From the NCBI GenBank assembly GCA_020746105.1, contig CM036618.1:14119001-14183000 (forward strand): a DNA stretch of 64,000 bases, read 5' to 3'. Below, piece after piece: positions 12,301-23,640 of the stretch (within the stretch, counting starts at the first letter, position 1; every line of letters starts with the position of its first letter). Below the pieces are notes generated by a model. It made no database searches and was not told the DNA's origin. It worked only from the letters and a program-made list of their open reading frames with translations. A program made the translations under genes and the position numbers. The stretch is from Trogon surrucura. Lineage: Eukaryota > Chordata > Aves > Trogoniformes > Trogonidae.

Positions 12301-14257
12301 GAGACCAAAGGCTCCACTCATTTGTCTATACAGGGACATCTAGTGCTATGAGGAATGACATCCAGCCTCCTGCTGCTACTGCAGTGAGCCACAAATCACC
12401 ATAGGTCGTATGCCGTAACTTGTGTGGGCATTTCTGACACCTTAGCTCATCTCAAAAGGCACTATACATTAATATATGGGCAACTGCATTGGACCCTTGC
12501 ATTCCTTTGCCTGTAGACAGTTATCATTAAACATTTTCCCTGCATCTTGTAAATTTTCTGGTTTTTCTTAATCCATGTTTACTTGGAAAATCTATCTGGT
12601 ACTTGCTACAGGGCTATCTTTCTTCCCATACTCATTGTCCAAATCACTTCTCAGTCTGTCTCTGTCACCTATTTGTAGTGGCCCAGTGTACTCCACCTGA
12701 CTTGATACAGGGGTCTAGGGTGTAGCGCTTCATGTCCACCAATGCTTTGGACGGAAGCATTTAGGTGAAATAAAGACAGAGGTGACAACCTAGGCAGCAC
12801 AGTCCTAAGGCCATGCCAAACTTTCTTTGACAGTGCCAAGTTAATACAATTTAGATGGTCCTTGCAACTTTCACCTTGATCTATTTGTTCCTGCTCCTGT
12901 TCCGTCCCCTGCCGTGTGTTGGGAGAAATGATTACTCAGCTGTGTGGGGAACCAGTGGTCTAGATCTTGGCTAAGTGTCTAATTCCCACTGAAACCAGTC
13001 TTGCACATAGAAATACCCCTCAGGTTCTGAACCTTCATGGTATATAGAGCATTATACTTTTAAATCATTACTTTGATGACTGGAACTAGAAGGAGGGACA
13101 GCTCTCAGGAGTCCAGCTGCTTGTGACAGACAGAATGCTTATTCACTGTGGTAAAACAGAGAGGTCATATTTTGATTTCTTGCAATATCTGAAGTTTCCT
13201 TCTATATTCTATTTTCTCACAGCCTCTGCTGCTACCCAAACTGCTCATTTCTTCTCATTCTAGCCAGTTGAAACTTCTATGTCATCCATATGGTAGTTTT
13301 AAATTGCCAGAGAAACAGGTTTGAAAGAAGCAAAGGAAAGATGAAACATACAGGAACAGGTAATATCTTATGCACTTTTAAGAAAGAACATGTGACGGTG
13401 GTTCAAATATTGTAAAAATATACATCATTTCAGAAATCTGAAAATTCTCAAATAAGCATAACTAGAAAACAAAGATCCTTAGCGTCCTTTGTGAAAGAGC
13501 TGATGATAGGAACTGCTGTGTGTCCTTTATAAGCTGCAGTGACCCCTTCTCTGAAGGAGGCAGGGGAGGGCAGGAGAAGAGAAGGTAGGATAGGATAGTA
13601 ATTAGTATCTGTAAAACCCAGCTTTAAACAGCATACTTAATGGTGGGATTTTGGCAGACAAATATTGACAGCGCATGGATGTTGCTAAGCTAGCAGTGCC
13701 CTGCCGAAGGGCTGGAATGCGTAAGCCACACAAAAACCTGCCAATGACAGGACAACATTGTGATAGCTGCACCTCTCACATGCATCAAAGGAGACAGCTT
13801 TCTTGCAAGATTGCTCCTTCCTGCAGGATAAGCCTATCTTCAGTTTTGGTTGTGGCTGCTGCTGTTTTTCTTGCAGAAGGAGCCAAAGAGCGGGACTGAG
13901 ATAATGTTTTTTCCCTTGGAGGAACCAAAGGCTGAGTGTCATTCTTCACCAACACAGGGGAAATGCTAACGCGCTGCTTATCCCCCCAGGAGCAGGTCAT
14001 ACACCAGTCCCTGCATGTGCTCCAGCTCCAACAGAGGTTATGTCTGGCTCCACATTGTCGAGAGACTCACGCCACACCTCGGTGTCATCTCACTTACAGG
14101 GGGCTTTCACCTCTGCAGTCTGAGACTCTAAATGTATATTGATAAGACCATTAGCAGATTTTTGTCTTGTTACCATCGATAAGCTGTGAGAAAAGAATTA
14201 TGCAAGGTAACAGTCGGTGTCTATTTCAAACTCCACCTGGTAACTCAGTATATATAG
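9330..14257. other. Unique sequence, no gene seen
   Basis: Nearly 5 kb hold no recognisable coding exon or RNA gene. A small imperfect tandem duplication lies at about 12170-12211 (units sharing TTTTATTNAAGGAATTAAT). CATA/TATA-rich sequence runs about 11850-12130. A degraded piece of the amniote 'CCCACTGATTTCA' type repeat may lie near 10610-10640. Several open frames of 70-100 codons resemble nothing. Confidence 0.55.
12170..12211. repeat. Short imperfect tandem duplication
   Basis: Two adjacent copies of an approximately 20-22 base unit, each containing TTTTATT, AAGGAATTAAT and a trailing G, are followed by a third partial TTTTATTCC. This looks like a local replication-slippage duplication. 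Confidence 0.7.
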
Positions 14258-14825
14258 TCATAGAATCATAGAATCATTAAGTTTGGAAAAGACCTCTAAG
14301 ATCATCAAGTCCAATCATCAACCCAACACCACCATAACCACTAAACCATGTCCCAAAGTGTCACATATTTTTTCAATACCTCCATGGATGGTGACTCTAA
14401 CCACTTCCCTGGGCAGTCTGTTTCAATGTTTCCCCACTCAGTACAGATTTTTTTCTGAACATCTAATCTCAAACTCCCCTGGCACAACTTGAGGCCATTT
14501 CCTCTTGTCCTACTGCTAGTTAATTGGCAGAAGACCAAATCCCACCTGCTTACAACCTTCTTTCAAGTCATCATAGAGAATGATGTTTCCCCTCAGCCTC
14601 CTCTTCTTTAGACTAAACAATCCCAGTTCCCTCAGCTGCTTCTCGTAAGACTTGTTCTCCAGACCCCTCATCAGCTTCATTGCCCTTCTCTTGACACACT
14701 CTAGTGCCTCAATGTCCCTCTTGTGCTGTGGTGCCCAAAACTGAATACAGGATTCAAGGTGCGACCTCACCAGTGCTGAGTACAGGGGCGCATGATCACT
14801 TCCCTCCTCCTGTGGGACACATTAT
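14258..14825 (-). mobile_element. CR1 LINE, 5'-truncated minus-strand copy
   Basis: On the plus strand it starts with TCATAGAATCATAGAATCAT, the reverse complement of the CR1 octamer tail. The 3' UTR and C-terminal ORF2 follow. Read on the minus strand, the frame at 14516-14770 contains [16 protein letters not shown] and [18 protein letters not shown], followed by FGLLPIN. The frame is broken after that. Divergence from the young copies in this window is clear, and its 3' terminal block (TTGGACTTGATGATCTTAGAGG type) marks another subfamily. The 5' truncation lies near 14825. Confidence 0.93.
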
Positions 14826-15980
14826 TGATCTGCTTTGATCAATAATTCACAATGATCTGCTTTGATTCTCCATAGCTGGAACCTGAGATATGCTTTCCGT
14901 GCACTGTGACTATCACGAAATAGAGCTCAGAGGTAGACTACTTGTATCTATACATTCCTGTTAGAGGTTTTAGCCTTTCAACATTTTCTCAGAAGAAATA
15001 CTTTTATTTCTGTTCACATATTATCTTAAATAACTGAGAAAATGGTAATTTTAGCACTGGGGAAACTATTATTGCTTTTTCTGAAAATCTGCTTGGCTTA
15101 TACTACAGTATCACATTTACATCAAATTAGACTCCTTTGGACCACAGAAAAGTTAAACTAACACTGAAAAGTGAATAGAAAGGTTCCCATCAGTTTCCAA
15201 TAATTTCACCTGTATTCATACTGATGTTCAGAAATGCTACCTAGGTCTGCTTTTCTCAAAAACTTTCAGGAAAAAGTCATTGTGAAGCTTCACTTCCTCA
15301 ATCACAGTTCACTAGTCCATCAAGCGTGGTCTAGGGTATCTCCACAGAATGCAATTCAGTCCACGTAACACTACTTGAAATTGCAGAAAGGAAAATACAA
15401 TAGTCTTCAGACATATCGTCTGTCAAATTAATCATAGACCGTTGATTCAGAAATACCAAATGTCAGAGATCTTCTTTTTCATTTTGACATAACCCAGGTA
15501 TGTATATGCACTTCTGCAAAAGCTAGTGATATATTTTCTCTTCTAGTATGATGCTAAGGAGAATAGACAAAGCTGTATGCACGACTCTATTCACAGCAAA
15601 AGACAAATAAATCAAAAGAACCACTTATAACTAGGCATACATTCATAATCTTAATTTAATTACCTTCAAACAAGTGTTTGATTTAATACATGAAAAGCAA
15701 TAAAGGAAATGTCATGACACACAAAAATATAAAAAAGGAACACGTCAATAATTCGGGAAAATATTTCTAATTTAGATTATCTGTGGCTTTCCTGGCTTGT
15801 GTCTCAAGGATGTTCAGATTTTGGTATGACACAGGCTAGGTTTTAATAGCTATATTATATTACTGAGCACATCAGTGAATTACCTAGCTGAGAGGAAGAG
15901 AGAATAGTCAGAATTCTATAGTCTGGCAGTTTTCTAAAGGTAGCAAGCGGTGGACACTGTTTAATTTCAGAAGGTAGAAA
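14826..15980. other. Unique AT-rich sequence, no gene seen
   Basis: No exon, RNA gene or recognisable interspersed repeat is visible between the CR1 fragment and the ATCTA array. Confidence 0.6.
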
Positions 15981-16060
15981 ATCTAATCTAATCTAATCTA
16001 ATCTAATCTAATCTAATCTAATCTAATCTAATCTAATCTAATCTAATCTAATCTAATCTA
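15981..16060. repeat. (ATCTA)16 pentanucleotide array
   Basis: Sixteen perfect tandem copies of ATCTA (complement unit TAGAT, equivalent to TTAGA) span 80 bases with no interruption. The absence of any mutation suggests a recent or unstable expansion. It is not vertebrate telomere repeat, which is TTAGGG. Confidence 0.98.
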
Positions 16061-17454
16061 AGTACCAAACCACAGATAAAGGTACTTGATATGGTCTTTT
16101 CATTTTTCCATAAACTATTTTACTACTTTGATTAAGTGTGGAGAAATTATACTTCTGCTGAGTTAAGGCTAAAAAAAAGCCACATCATTGCTTTCTTCAT
16201 CTGTCATTCAAATTCCCTCTAGGTCCTGTTTGACATTTATAGCTTTATATCGACATTAATTAAAAACTTCAATGAGATTTTGGTTTAACTGATTATATAC
16301 ATGTTAGCAACAGTACCAAGCACATGCATGGAATTTGTGTATACTAACAGCATTTAGAGCATATAGACTTTTTCTCGTATCATCACTGTGGGCTAGGTTT
16401 GCAATCCCTCCAGCGACTTCCATGAAATGACTTGTATGTAGCCTCTGTAGCCAACAAGAGAGAAGACCATAACATTTCATGGGACAAGGTACTGGCTGAT
16501 GTGATTTCATCCAGGAAAATCGAGGCAAAGGAAACTGGGAGGGAAGAAATACCAAACTTTGTACAGATACAGGAAGATGTTATTTATAGTGATAACTTTT
16601 GCCCAAGAAGACGAGACTGCCTGAGCTCTAGAAACACAGGAGAAAGTTTTGAGAGCTCTAGACGTAGCTCAGAGCACAAACCATAGATGCTATTACTTGC
16701 TTCCAAAGGGTAATCTCTATACTGACCCTATGCTACAGTTAGCTTCTGCCAGTATGTTTCACAATTTATACAGAACTAGCTTGAAATGACAGACTGCAGT
16801 CTTGTTCAACAAAATGTCTTAACCTGCATAGATCTGACCCCAAACCAAATAATTCATTTTGCTTTAGCTGACATAAATATTTGATTTTCAGATGAAAGCT
16901 TTTTCTTTTCTGGTTAAAAATAGTAATAAATAAAAATTCAACATGAGAGCATACATTTTTCTTTTTAAAATTTTCTAGAATTTTTGTCTGTCTGAATGTT
17001 TCTGATAAATATACAGCAACAGTGTATGCATATATTCACATATACAACAGCATATCTGTTATATGCATGCACAAAATATCATATTTATTAACTCTTTGGA
17101 ATGTTATCAACAATCTGCTAGCTGATGGTCAGGATTCTTTATTTCAGCTAGCAGAAAAATATGTTAAAATATGGGAAAGCTGGAAAAAATAGAAATAAGT
17201 ACAGAAAAGACCTCTTGCTTTCTTGGTATGTAAAGAAAACACTAAGTAAACAATTTGTGAACCCAGTAATGAAAGTCAACACTTAAATCTGTGTGAGTTC
17301 TTCCTATGTCTATTTAATTTTCTGTCTCCAAATATTAAAGGCAAACTTCAATACAAAGCCAAGAATTAGGTTCCATACATGGAAATGCCTTGGTGATTGT
17401 AAAAAAATAATGCTGTGGTGTCTCTAGTTGGGAGGTTTGGAAGAAAAGGAACTG

Positions 17455-17492
17455 AAAAAAACAAGGAAAAAAAAAGAAAAAAAAAAAAGAAA
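17455..17492. repeat. A-rich low-complexity tract
   Basis: The tract is almost entirely A with scattered G and C and runs of up to 12 A. No LINE or SINE body precedes it on either strand, so it is simple low-complexity DNA and not a retroposon tail. Confidence 0.85.
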
Positions 17493-20400
17493 CTGTTCCA
17501 CTTCATCTAGCAGTGCTGCAATACATCACTCCAATTAAATCCTAGCCAATAAGCAAAGGGACGTGTTAAGTAAAATTCATGAGCTTTGAATGCATGTGAA
17601 TGAATATGCCAATCAGAATCAATGCCACCCATTCATCTGGTGTAACACCATGGTGATGACAATGAGCTTGAAACCAGCCTTTGTTGTCATCAGCTGTGCA
17701 GTAGTTGCCACAGCCCCAGCCTGGATCAAATGTGTGGGACATTTAAATCTTCAGCGTGGCACCAACACACAGAACATCTTATTCATGCCAAAAAAAAGGA
17801 GCTATAATCAGCCTTCAAGTAAATAATTCAGGATCGCTTCCTTAAGGGGCACAAATTGTCATCTTCTAAAATGACCAAAAGGCTGTTCTTCTTCTTTCTT
17901 GGCTTTGCTGTATGAACACAAGCTCACCTTTTTAACTGGTGTAGTGTATTTGTCGCTTTAGAAAATCTGTTGCTTTACCAATGTGTGTAGCCGAGACTTT
18001 GTGGGTCTTAACTGGTATTGCAATAGGAATATCCTTGCAGAGACCCTGCATCTCAGCCCTTTTGAAGGCTGCAGTGGCAGATGGCTAGCTCTCACTGCTT
18101 TTACAATAACCATTTCATTTGTGATGCTTGACCTGAATTCCATTCCTTGTTTAAAAGTGTGTCTCAGTTCTCAAATGGTGTTTCACAGAATCGCCATTTC
18201 CATAGTGTTTCCACATGCTGCTCTCCAAATAACACATTTGCCCATAAAACTGCATGGAAGAAAAGAATATGGAACTAAGTGTCACAATTGAAAATGCTTA
18301 ATCTAAGGATATGAATCCAAATATTGAAGACAGCTTCATTTTTATTGGATTTCAATTATACCACTGATATTTTCTTATACGTCAGTTTGTATCACTTACT
18401 GATCACATTGTATTTATAGTGCTTTGTGCTCTGAGTTACAGTTTTCTTTCTTCCATTGTGTTCTCAGTAGTTATAACATTATAAATGTGAAGCGCTATGC
18501 TAGAGAAACAGGGCCGCCAGTGGTGACACACACTCAACTTCTTTGAATAAATTAAGCATGCATGCTTTCAGTAATAGATCCACCCATTAATCAGCATGTT
18601 TAAAAAGATGTGACAACCACTCCATAGAATTGATATTCTCCTAATATACCAGCGGATATTACTCGCCGCTGAATACTTTTGCTGTGGATTTCTCATGTTA
18701 TTTCTCAGTTCTTGGGCAGGAATTTAATCTTAAGAGGAAGAACAAGTGATCTTAAGGAACTTTGTTTGGTAAGAGGTTCTTCCTGAGGTTTCTTCTGCAG
18801 CAAATTAAAATCTCAAGCAGAGGGAGCTGAAGACATCATTCAAGTTCATGTTTGATTAAGAAATATTAAACATGGTGTCTAGATTTGCCAAGAAAAATGT
18901 GCATCCTTTGGCCATTCCCTCTCATTCTCTGGGACTGAGTCCACAAGGACTCAGTTAAACTTAGCAAGGGGAACAAAGAGCTAGCAGAAATGATGCTGTC
19001 TGCCCATTAAGATTATCTACAACCCTGTATTGTGATCCTTCTGTTAGTAACCTAGTCTTTTCCTGCTGGAATTTAATTCGTCTATTCTTACTGGCATTGT
19101 GCAATGCATTTTTTTAAAAAAAAAAATAAATAAATTTTACCCTGCCTGAGTTTTTGCATCCCTTTAAACTGATCCACAGCAGTTTGATACAAGTTCATGC
19201 AACAGGCCCAAGTAAGAGAGAACCATGAGACATACAGCAAAAAATACAATCCACCTTATAGCAAAAGACATGTTTCTTTAGACTCAAAGTGAATGGCAGA
19301 TTACTTCCAGCTGTAAATAAACCCATACTTTATGGTACTCTGCTGCCCTTAACAACTCAAATTTAGACAGATGACGTATCTCTGAACATATATCCCTATA
19401 GTTCTTCTTAAAAAGAGTGATGAATGGCTGTTTTCATTATTTGAGACAGAAGCATTGTACTTGATCTGCAGTAACAGGAAAGCATGAGCACATCCTCTGT
19501 TGATACTCCAGTCCTTTAGTTTACTTACCTGTGCTGACCTGCAAAGACTTAGAAATCTCTCTGTTCTCCCAATAGGTATAAGGTAAAATGAGTCATAGAG
19601 CTATGACTCTTTTTCTCATGTTTATCCTCAGGTAGCCGCTAAGTAAAATGAAAAGCTGGCAAAAATTCAAGCGTTAACGAGAAGTAACAAACATATTTAT
19701 CTAGATGTTCTTCATAATAGACAACCATGCCACTACCACCAAGGAAAAACCAGTTCAGTAATGTTTTAAGCTGAGTGAAGAGAATGCAGGTACTTATAGT
19801 GAGGAAGTTTCTGAAGATCATTGCCATATGGAATATTTGGTTAAGAGTATATAATCACAGTTCATAAATTTGCTCTTGGAAAGGCTCCTGATCTCCTTAT
19901 TTGCATCAAGTTATCCCATTATATCTATGAAAATTACTTTCTCCCATCAGTTGATCAGGGCACAGAATCTTATCCCGAAGCTGGCCATACTGTTCTCACA
20001 TACCAAGATTACAGCAGCACAACTGGCATGAAGCTACCAGCTTAGAGCAAAGTCCAGGTCACCTGGACTCCTGCATTGCTCTTCACTCTGTATCACAAGT
20101 TGTCACAAGCTCCCCAGACCTGTCGTCTATTTTATTCCACCAAAGAAATCTCCAACTTTTGCTTCTTATCGTGACACTAGCTAAATGACTGTATAAAGTC
20201 TCTCGTCAACAGCTCGTCTATGGCAACATGGTATATGAAAGATTATTTGGAATCTGAAGAGCTTTGTGGGAACTAATTTTTTATGCTGCTTTGTTTGGGA
20301 TTTGCAGTAATAGACTCTGGCCTGAAAGACAATTCCTTTCTATTATACTTAAGTGGACAAACGGGATATAAGTTATGAACTTTGTTACTTCTTGTCTTGT

Positions 20401-21334
20401 CGTGGTTTAAATGCCCGTCCAACAAATTAAGCAATTTATTGTATTGGAAATTATATGGCTAATTAGATAGATAAGTAGATGGATTCTCTCTTTCTACACA
20501 CATATACAAAAACTGCACACATTCATACAGAGGACTCCAACAGTTTTATATATGCCTGTTTTCACATCTGACAGGTTGTCAAATTTCATTTAATAATTGC
20601 ATTTAATAAAACAAGTTTCACACAAAACTTAATCAGAACTTGCTTAATGTGTATGCAGAGGCAAATTAAAAGCAAAGCAAAACACACTCAGCAAAATAAA
20701 AGGCCCACCACTCTGACAATCCTCGATAGCTATTCAAACTTGTCGTAACAATAACTATCTTCAACAACTCTTAAACCAGATGTGAAGTTATAGTTCCACC
20801 TTTGGACCCACTTAGCCTTGGACTAAGATACAAGAAAATTATGTAGAAAATAGTTGACCATGGTGGAATTTTCTGTGTATTATTGGGATACCTATCTGTT
20901 GGTATTAACAAGAAAGCCTCAAATAATCTCTGCCCACTAATTATCCACAATATTGATCATTAATGACTAAAGCAGGTATTCTCAAAAAGTTTCTACAGGA
21001 AAACTACAGATTTATACCAAGATTTTAAAGCTGAGTTACTCTTGCTTCTTTGAGGATTTTAAAAGAGGACTGAGTTTGAAGCTGCAACAGAAAGGTGTTG
21101 CATTTATATTTAGTATAGACTGTTTCAGCATTAGATTGAATGTGATATATCTTATGAATTAAGAGCTACTGTTGGAATAATTGTTTTATTGGTTATTCAA
21201 GCACAAAATGTATTCACAACCCATTTGCAGGGTGTTCCCTAAGATCAGAAATGTATTTTATCAGATTAGAAGTTTTAGAATCAATATTCCTTACAATCAA
21301 AATTGCATGTATATACAACAAAGTAGAATATAAA

Positions 21335-21365
21335 GTGACTTCTTAAAAAAAATATAAGAAGTCAC
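21335..21365. repeat. Perfect 11-bp inverted repeat (hairpin)
   Basis: The left arm GTGACTTCTTA at 21335-21345 and right arm TAAGAAGTCAC at 21355-21365 are exact reverse complements separated by the 9-base loop AAAAAAATA. The stem is too short for a canonical microRNA precursor. Confidence 0.9.
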
Positions 21366-22739
21366 CAATTATTTCAGATTTTGGGGGCTGCTTATGGGCT
21401 AACTTGAGATATAAGCAAACAAATGCCAATTAATTAGAATCTGTGACAGTGTTCAGTACCATCTCTTTGATCTTTCAGTAGCAGCTGACAACAAAGCACA
21501 TATACTCACAATGCTTTAGTTTCAGTCAAGTGATCAGCAAAACATGTTCAGCTCACTTAAAAAACAGAAGCTGGTAAAATACATCTATCTTTCATAGCAT
21601 TAAGCAAAGATTTGAGTTCGGATGACAGCATCTGGCATTTATAGAACAGATAACTTGGAGCCATTTGCATCAAACTGATAACTTCAGTTAAACTTAAAAA
21701 TGGATGAAGACACAAGCCAGAGGCTAGAATGAATTCCACAATAACTCCCCTGATCAACCTTTACTATTCTGGCTATTTAATGATAGATATAACATTGATC
21801 TGTGAACACTGTCACACAAACATCTGGTCAGAAAGACACACTGTGGATAGTTCACAGACAGAAGATGCATTTGTTTCAATGGTATCAAAATTCAGAGGAA
21901 GCATAGAGCAACAAAAATAAGTGATGTGTACAGGCTAGAATCTAGGTTTCTGTATATACAGCTATAGTACTTTTTGAGCTGGAGTGCTTGGATTATTTCT
22001 GTGTATATATATACTTTTGAGAGTTATTAAAAGGAATAGCTCTTTGTGAAAATGAAAGATGTTTGAAATATAACCTGCAGTACGTACAGTGACATAAATA
22101 GTGTTCAGATTTTAGGGTTTTTTAAACAATTTTACATTTTTTAATGCAAATTTAATGAATTGTTATACACACACATCAAAAAAAGAGATTTTTCTAATGT
22201 CATATTTTAACATACAAAAATAAAGCATTGTCTTGCTTGTATATTTTCTTCTTTATTTCGTCAAGTATTTTGGTCTAGCAGGATATGAGGTTCTCTTCTA
22301 GGAGGCAAACTATTGAGAGGAAGCAGAAAATTAACTATACTGATAATTCTAGTTCAATAGAGCATTTGCTCAAGTATGGAGTTAAATCCCACCTCTATTT
22401 AACAACTTAAGCTGAAGCCATGCCTGCATGCTCTGTGTGGAGTCAGGACTCGGAGAAGACAACTGCAAGCAGACACTTCGATTTTCTCAGGTGATGTGCA
22501 TCAGGTAAGGAGGACCATGCAGCCAGGTAGCGCAGTGATCCCCAGCTTCTGCTTGCTCCCAGACTATTCTCTGAGTTTGTGTCTGTGTCAGCCGTGGTTC
22601 AGCTGAGATTGACAACAGAGATTGGCAAATCCCAGTGCTTGGGCCTGAGCACCAGCACTGTTTAGTTTGCTACTATAGACTTAGCTCATGTGCATCCATG
22701 TGCCCTGTGTGAAAAGGTCTTGAAAGATGTTTTTTGGCA

Positions 22740-22789
22740 CTCTTAGTCCTAAATAATATCTTTAGGACTCTTAGTCCTAAATAATGTCT
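22740..22789. repeat. 28-base tandem duplication with internal hairpin
   Basis: A unit starting CTCTTAGTCCTAAATAAT occurs at 22740-22767 and again from 22768, about 1.75 copies with one change in the shared part. Across the junction TTAGGAC (22762) and GTCCTAA (22774) can pair around a 5-base loop. Confidence 0.9.
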
Positions 22790-23099
22790 AATTATTTGTG
22801 TTTCTCCCACTTTCAGGACACATGTTCTCCAGAAAAAAAAGCCTCAGGAATCTCCGAGATTTATGCATCTAGATATACAGAAAGGTGTTTTGCTTTTCCG
22901 CTTAACTGTGTCTTCTTTCTTTATTTTTTTTCCTTTTCTTCTTTCCATGGTTCAGTACACCCCTCTAATGTCCCAGAAACAAACACACTCCTCTTGTTAA
23001 ACAGTGACCTGTGACTTACGGGCCATGAGCTCCTTCCACAATCCTGATTTTGGTTTGTGAACCAGTTAATGCTCTGCATTAAAAACATGATTTGTTACA

Positions 23100-23640
23100 T
23101 CGTTCCTCGCTCCAACTGTGACAGCTCCAAGGACAGGAGGCAGCTGCTGCCGGGGACAGCGACTCACTTCTCTCCAAAGTAATATGAGAGATAGCACCAC
23201 CCATGTGGTGTCTCCTCCCATCGTGGCTGTAATCAGCCCCGAAACCCCTCCCATGACCATGCGCCACACACTCGTCATGCAGGGTGTGTGTGCAGGAGAA
23301 ACGTTGGGTGTACAAGGACTGCTGGTACAGCAAGCTGAGCTCATGCAGTTCAAAAACAAGTGCAGTCCCCAGGGCATGGGCCGGGCATGTCCCCTTTACC
23401 CCAGGAACAGCTTTTGGACCAGGCTCAACTTTGGACTCAGCTACCCTGGTTCGTTCCATTCCCATTGCCCTGCCCAGCCATCCCTGGGCTGTCTGATCCC
23501 AGTTTCCCCCATCAGGCCAGATCCTCACCCCCATCCTGACCCACCTGACCTTAGCCCCTCCTCTGCCCTAGGGAGGCATCCAACACTTGTGCGGCCCCAC
23601 GGGAAATGCGTTCCTCCAAGTTCCCTTCCCACTTGCATTC
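23100..23640. other. GC-rich patch of unknown identity
   Basis: This segment is distinctly more GC-rich than its surroundings, with about a dozen CpG sites by eye and many CCC/CCT runs. It lies inside a 240-codon plus-strand open frame (23118-23840). The predicted peptide is rich in Pro, Ser and Cys and low in order, and matches no family I know, which is typical of chance frames in C-rich DNA. AATAAA occurs just beyond, near 23686. It could be a diverged interspersed repeat, a regulatory element or a non-coding exon; I cannot tell which. Confidence 0.35.

Larger units (their letters stand above)
16061..23099. other. Unique AT-rich sequence, no gene seen
   Basis: Seven kilobases show no recognisable gene or large interspersed repeat. 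There is an A/G-rich tract at about 17455-17492 and an A-rich tract near 19110-19137. A 9-bp hairpin lies at 18934-18955 (ACTGAGTCC, loop ACAA, GGACTCAGT). The better hairpin at 21335-21365 and the 28-base duplication at 22740 are listed separately. Open frames reach about 102 codons without similarity to anything I know. Confidence 0.55.

Noticed and set aside
15981-16060. CRISPR-like or telomere-like array
   Set aside because: Direct head-to-tail pentamers without spacers, and the unit is not TTAGGG; a simple microsatellite.
18934-18955. 9-bp hairpin ACTGAGTCC / GGACTCAGT
   Set aside because: Recorded in the region entry, but arms this short are expected by chance in 64 kb.
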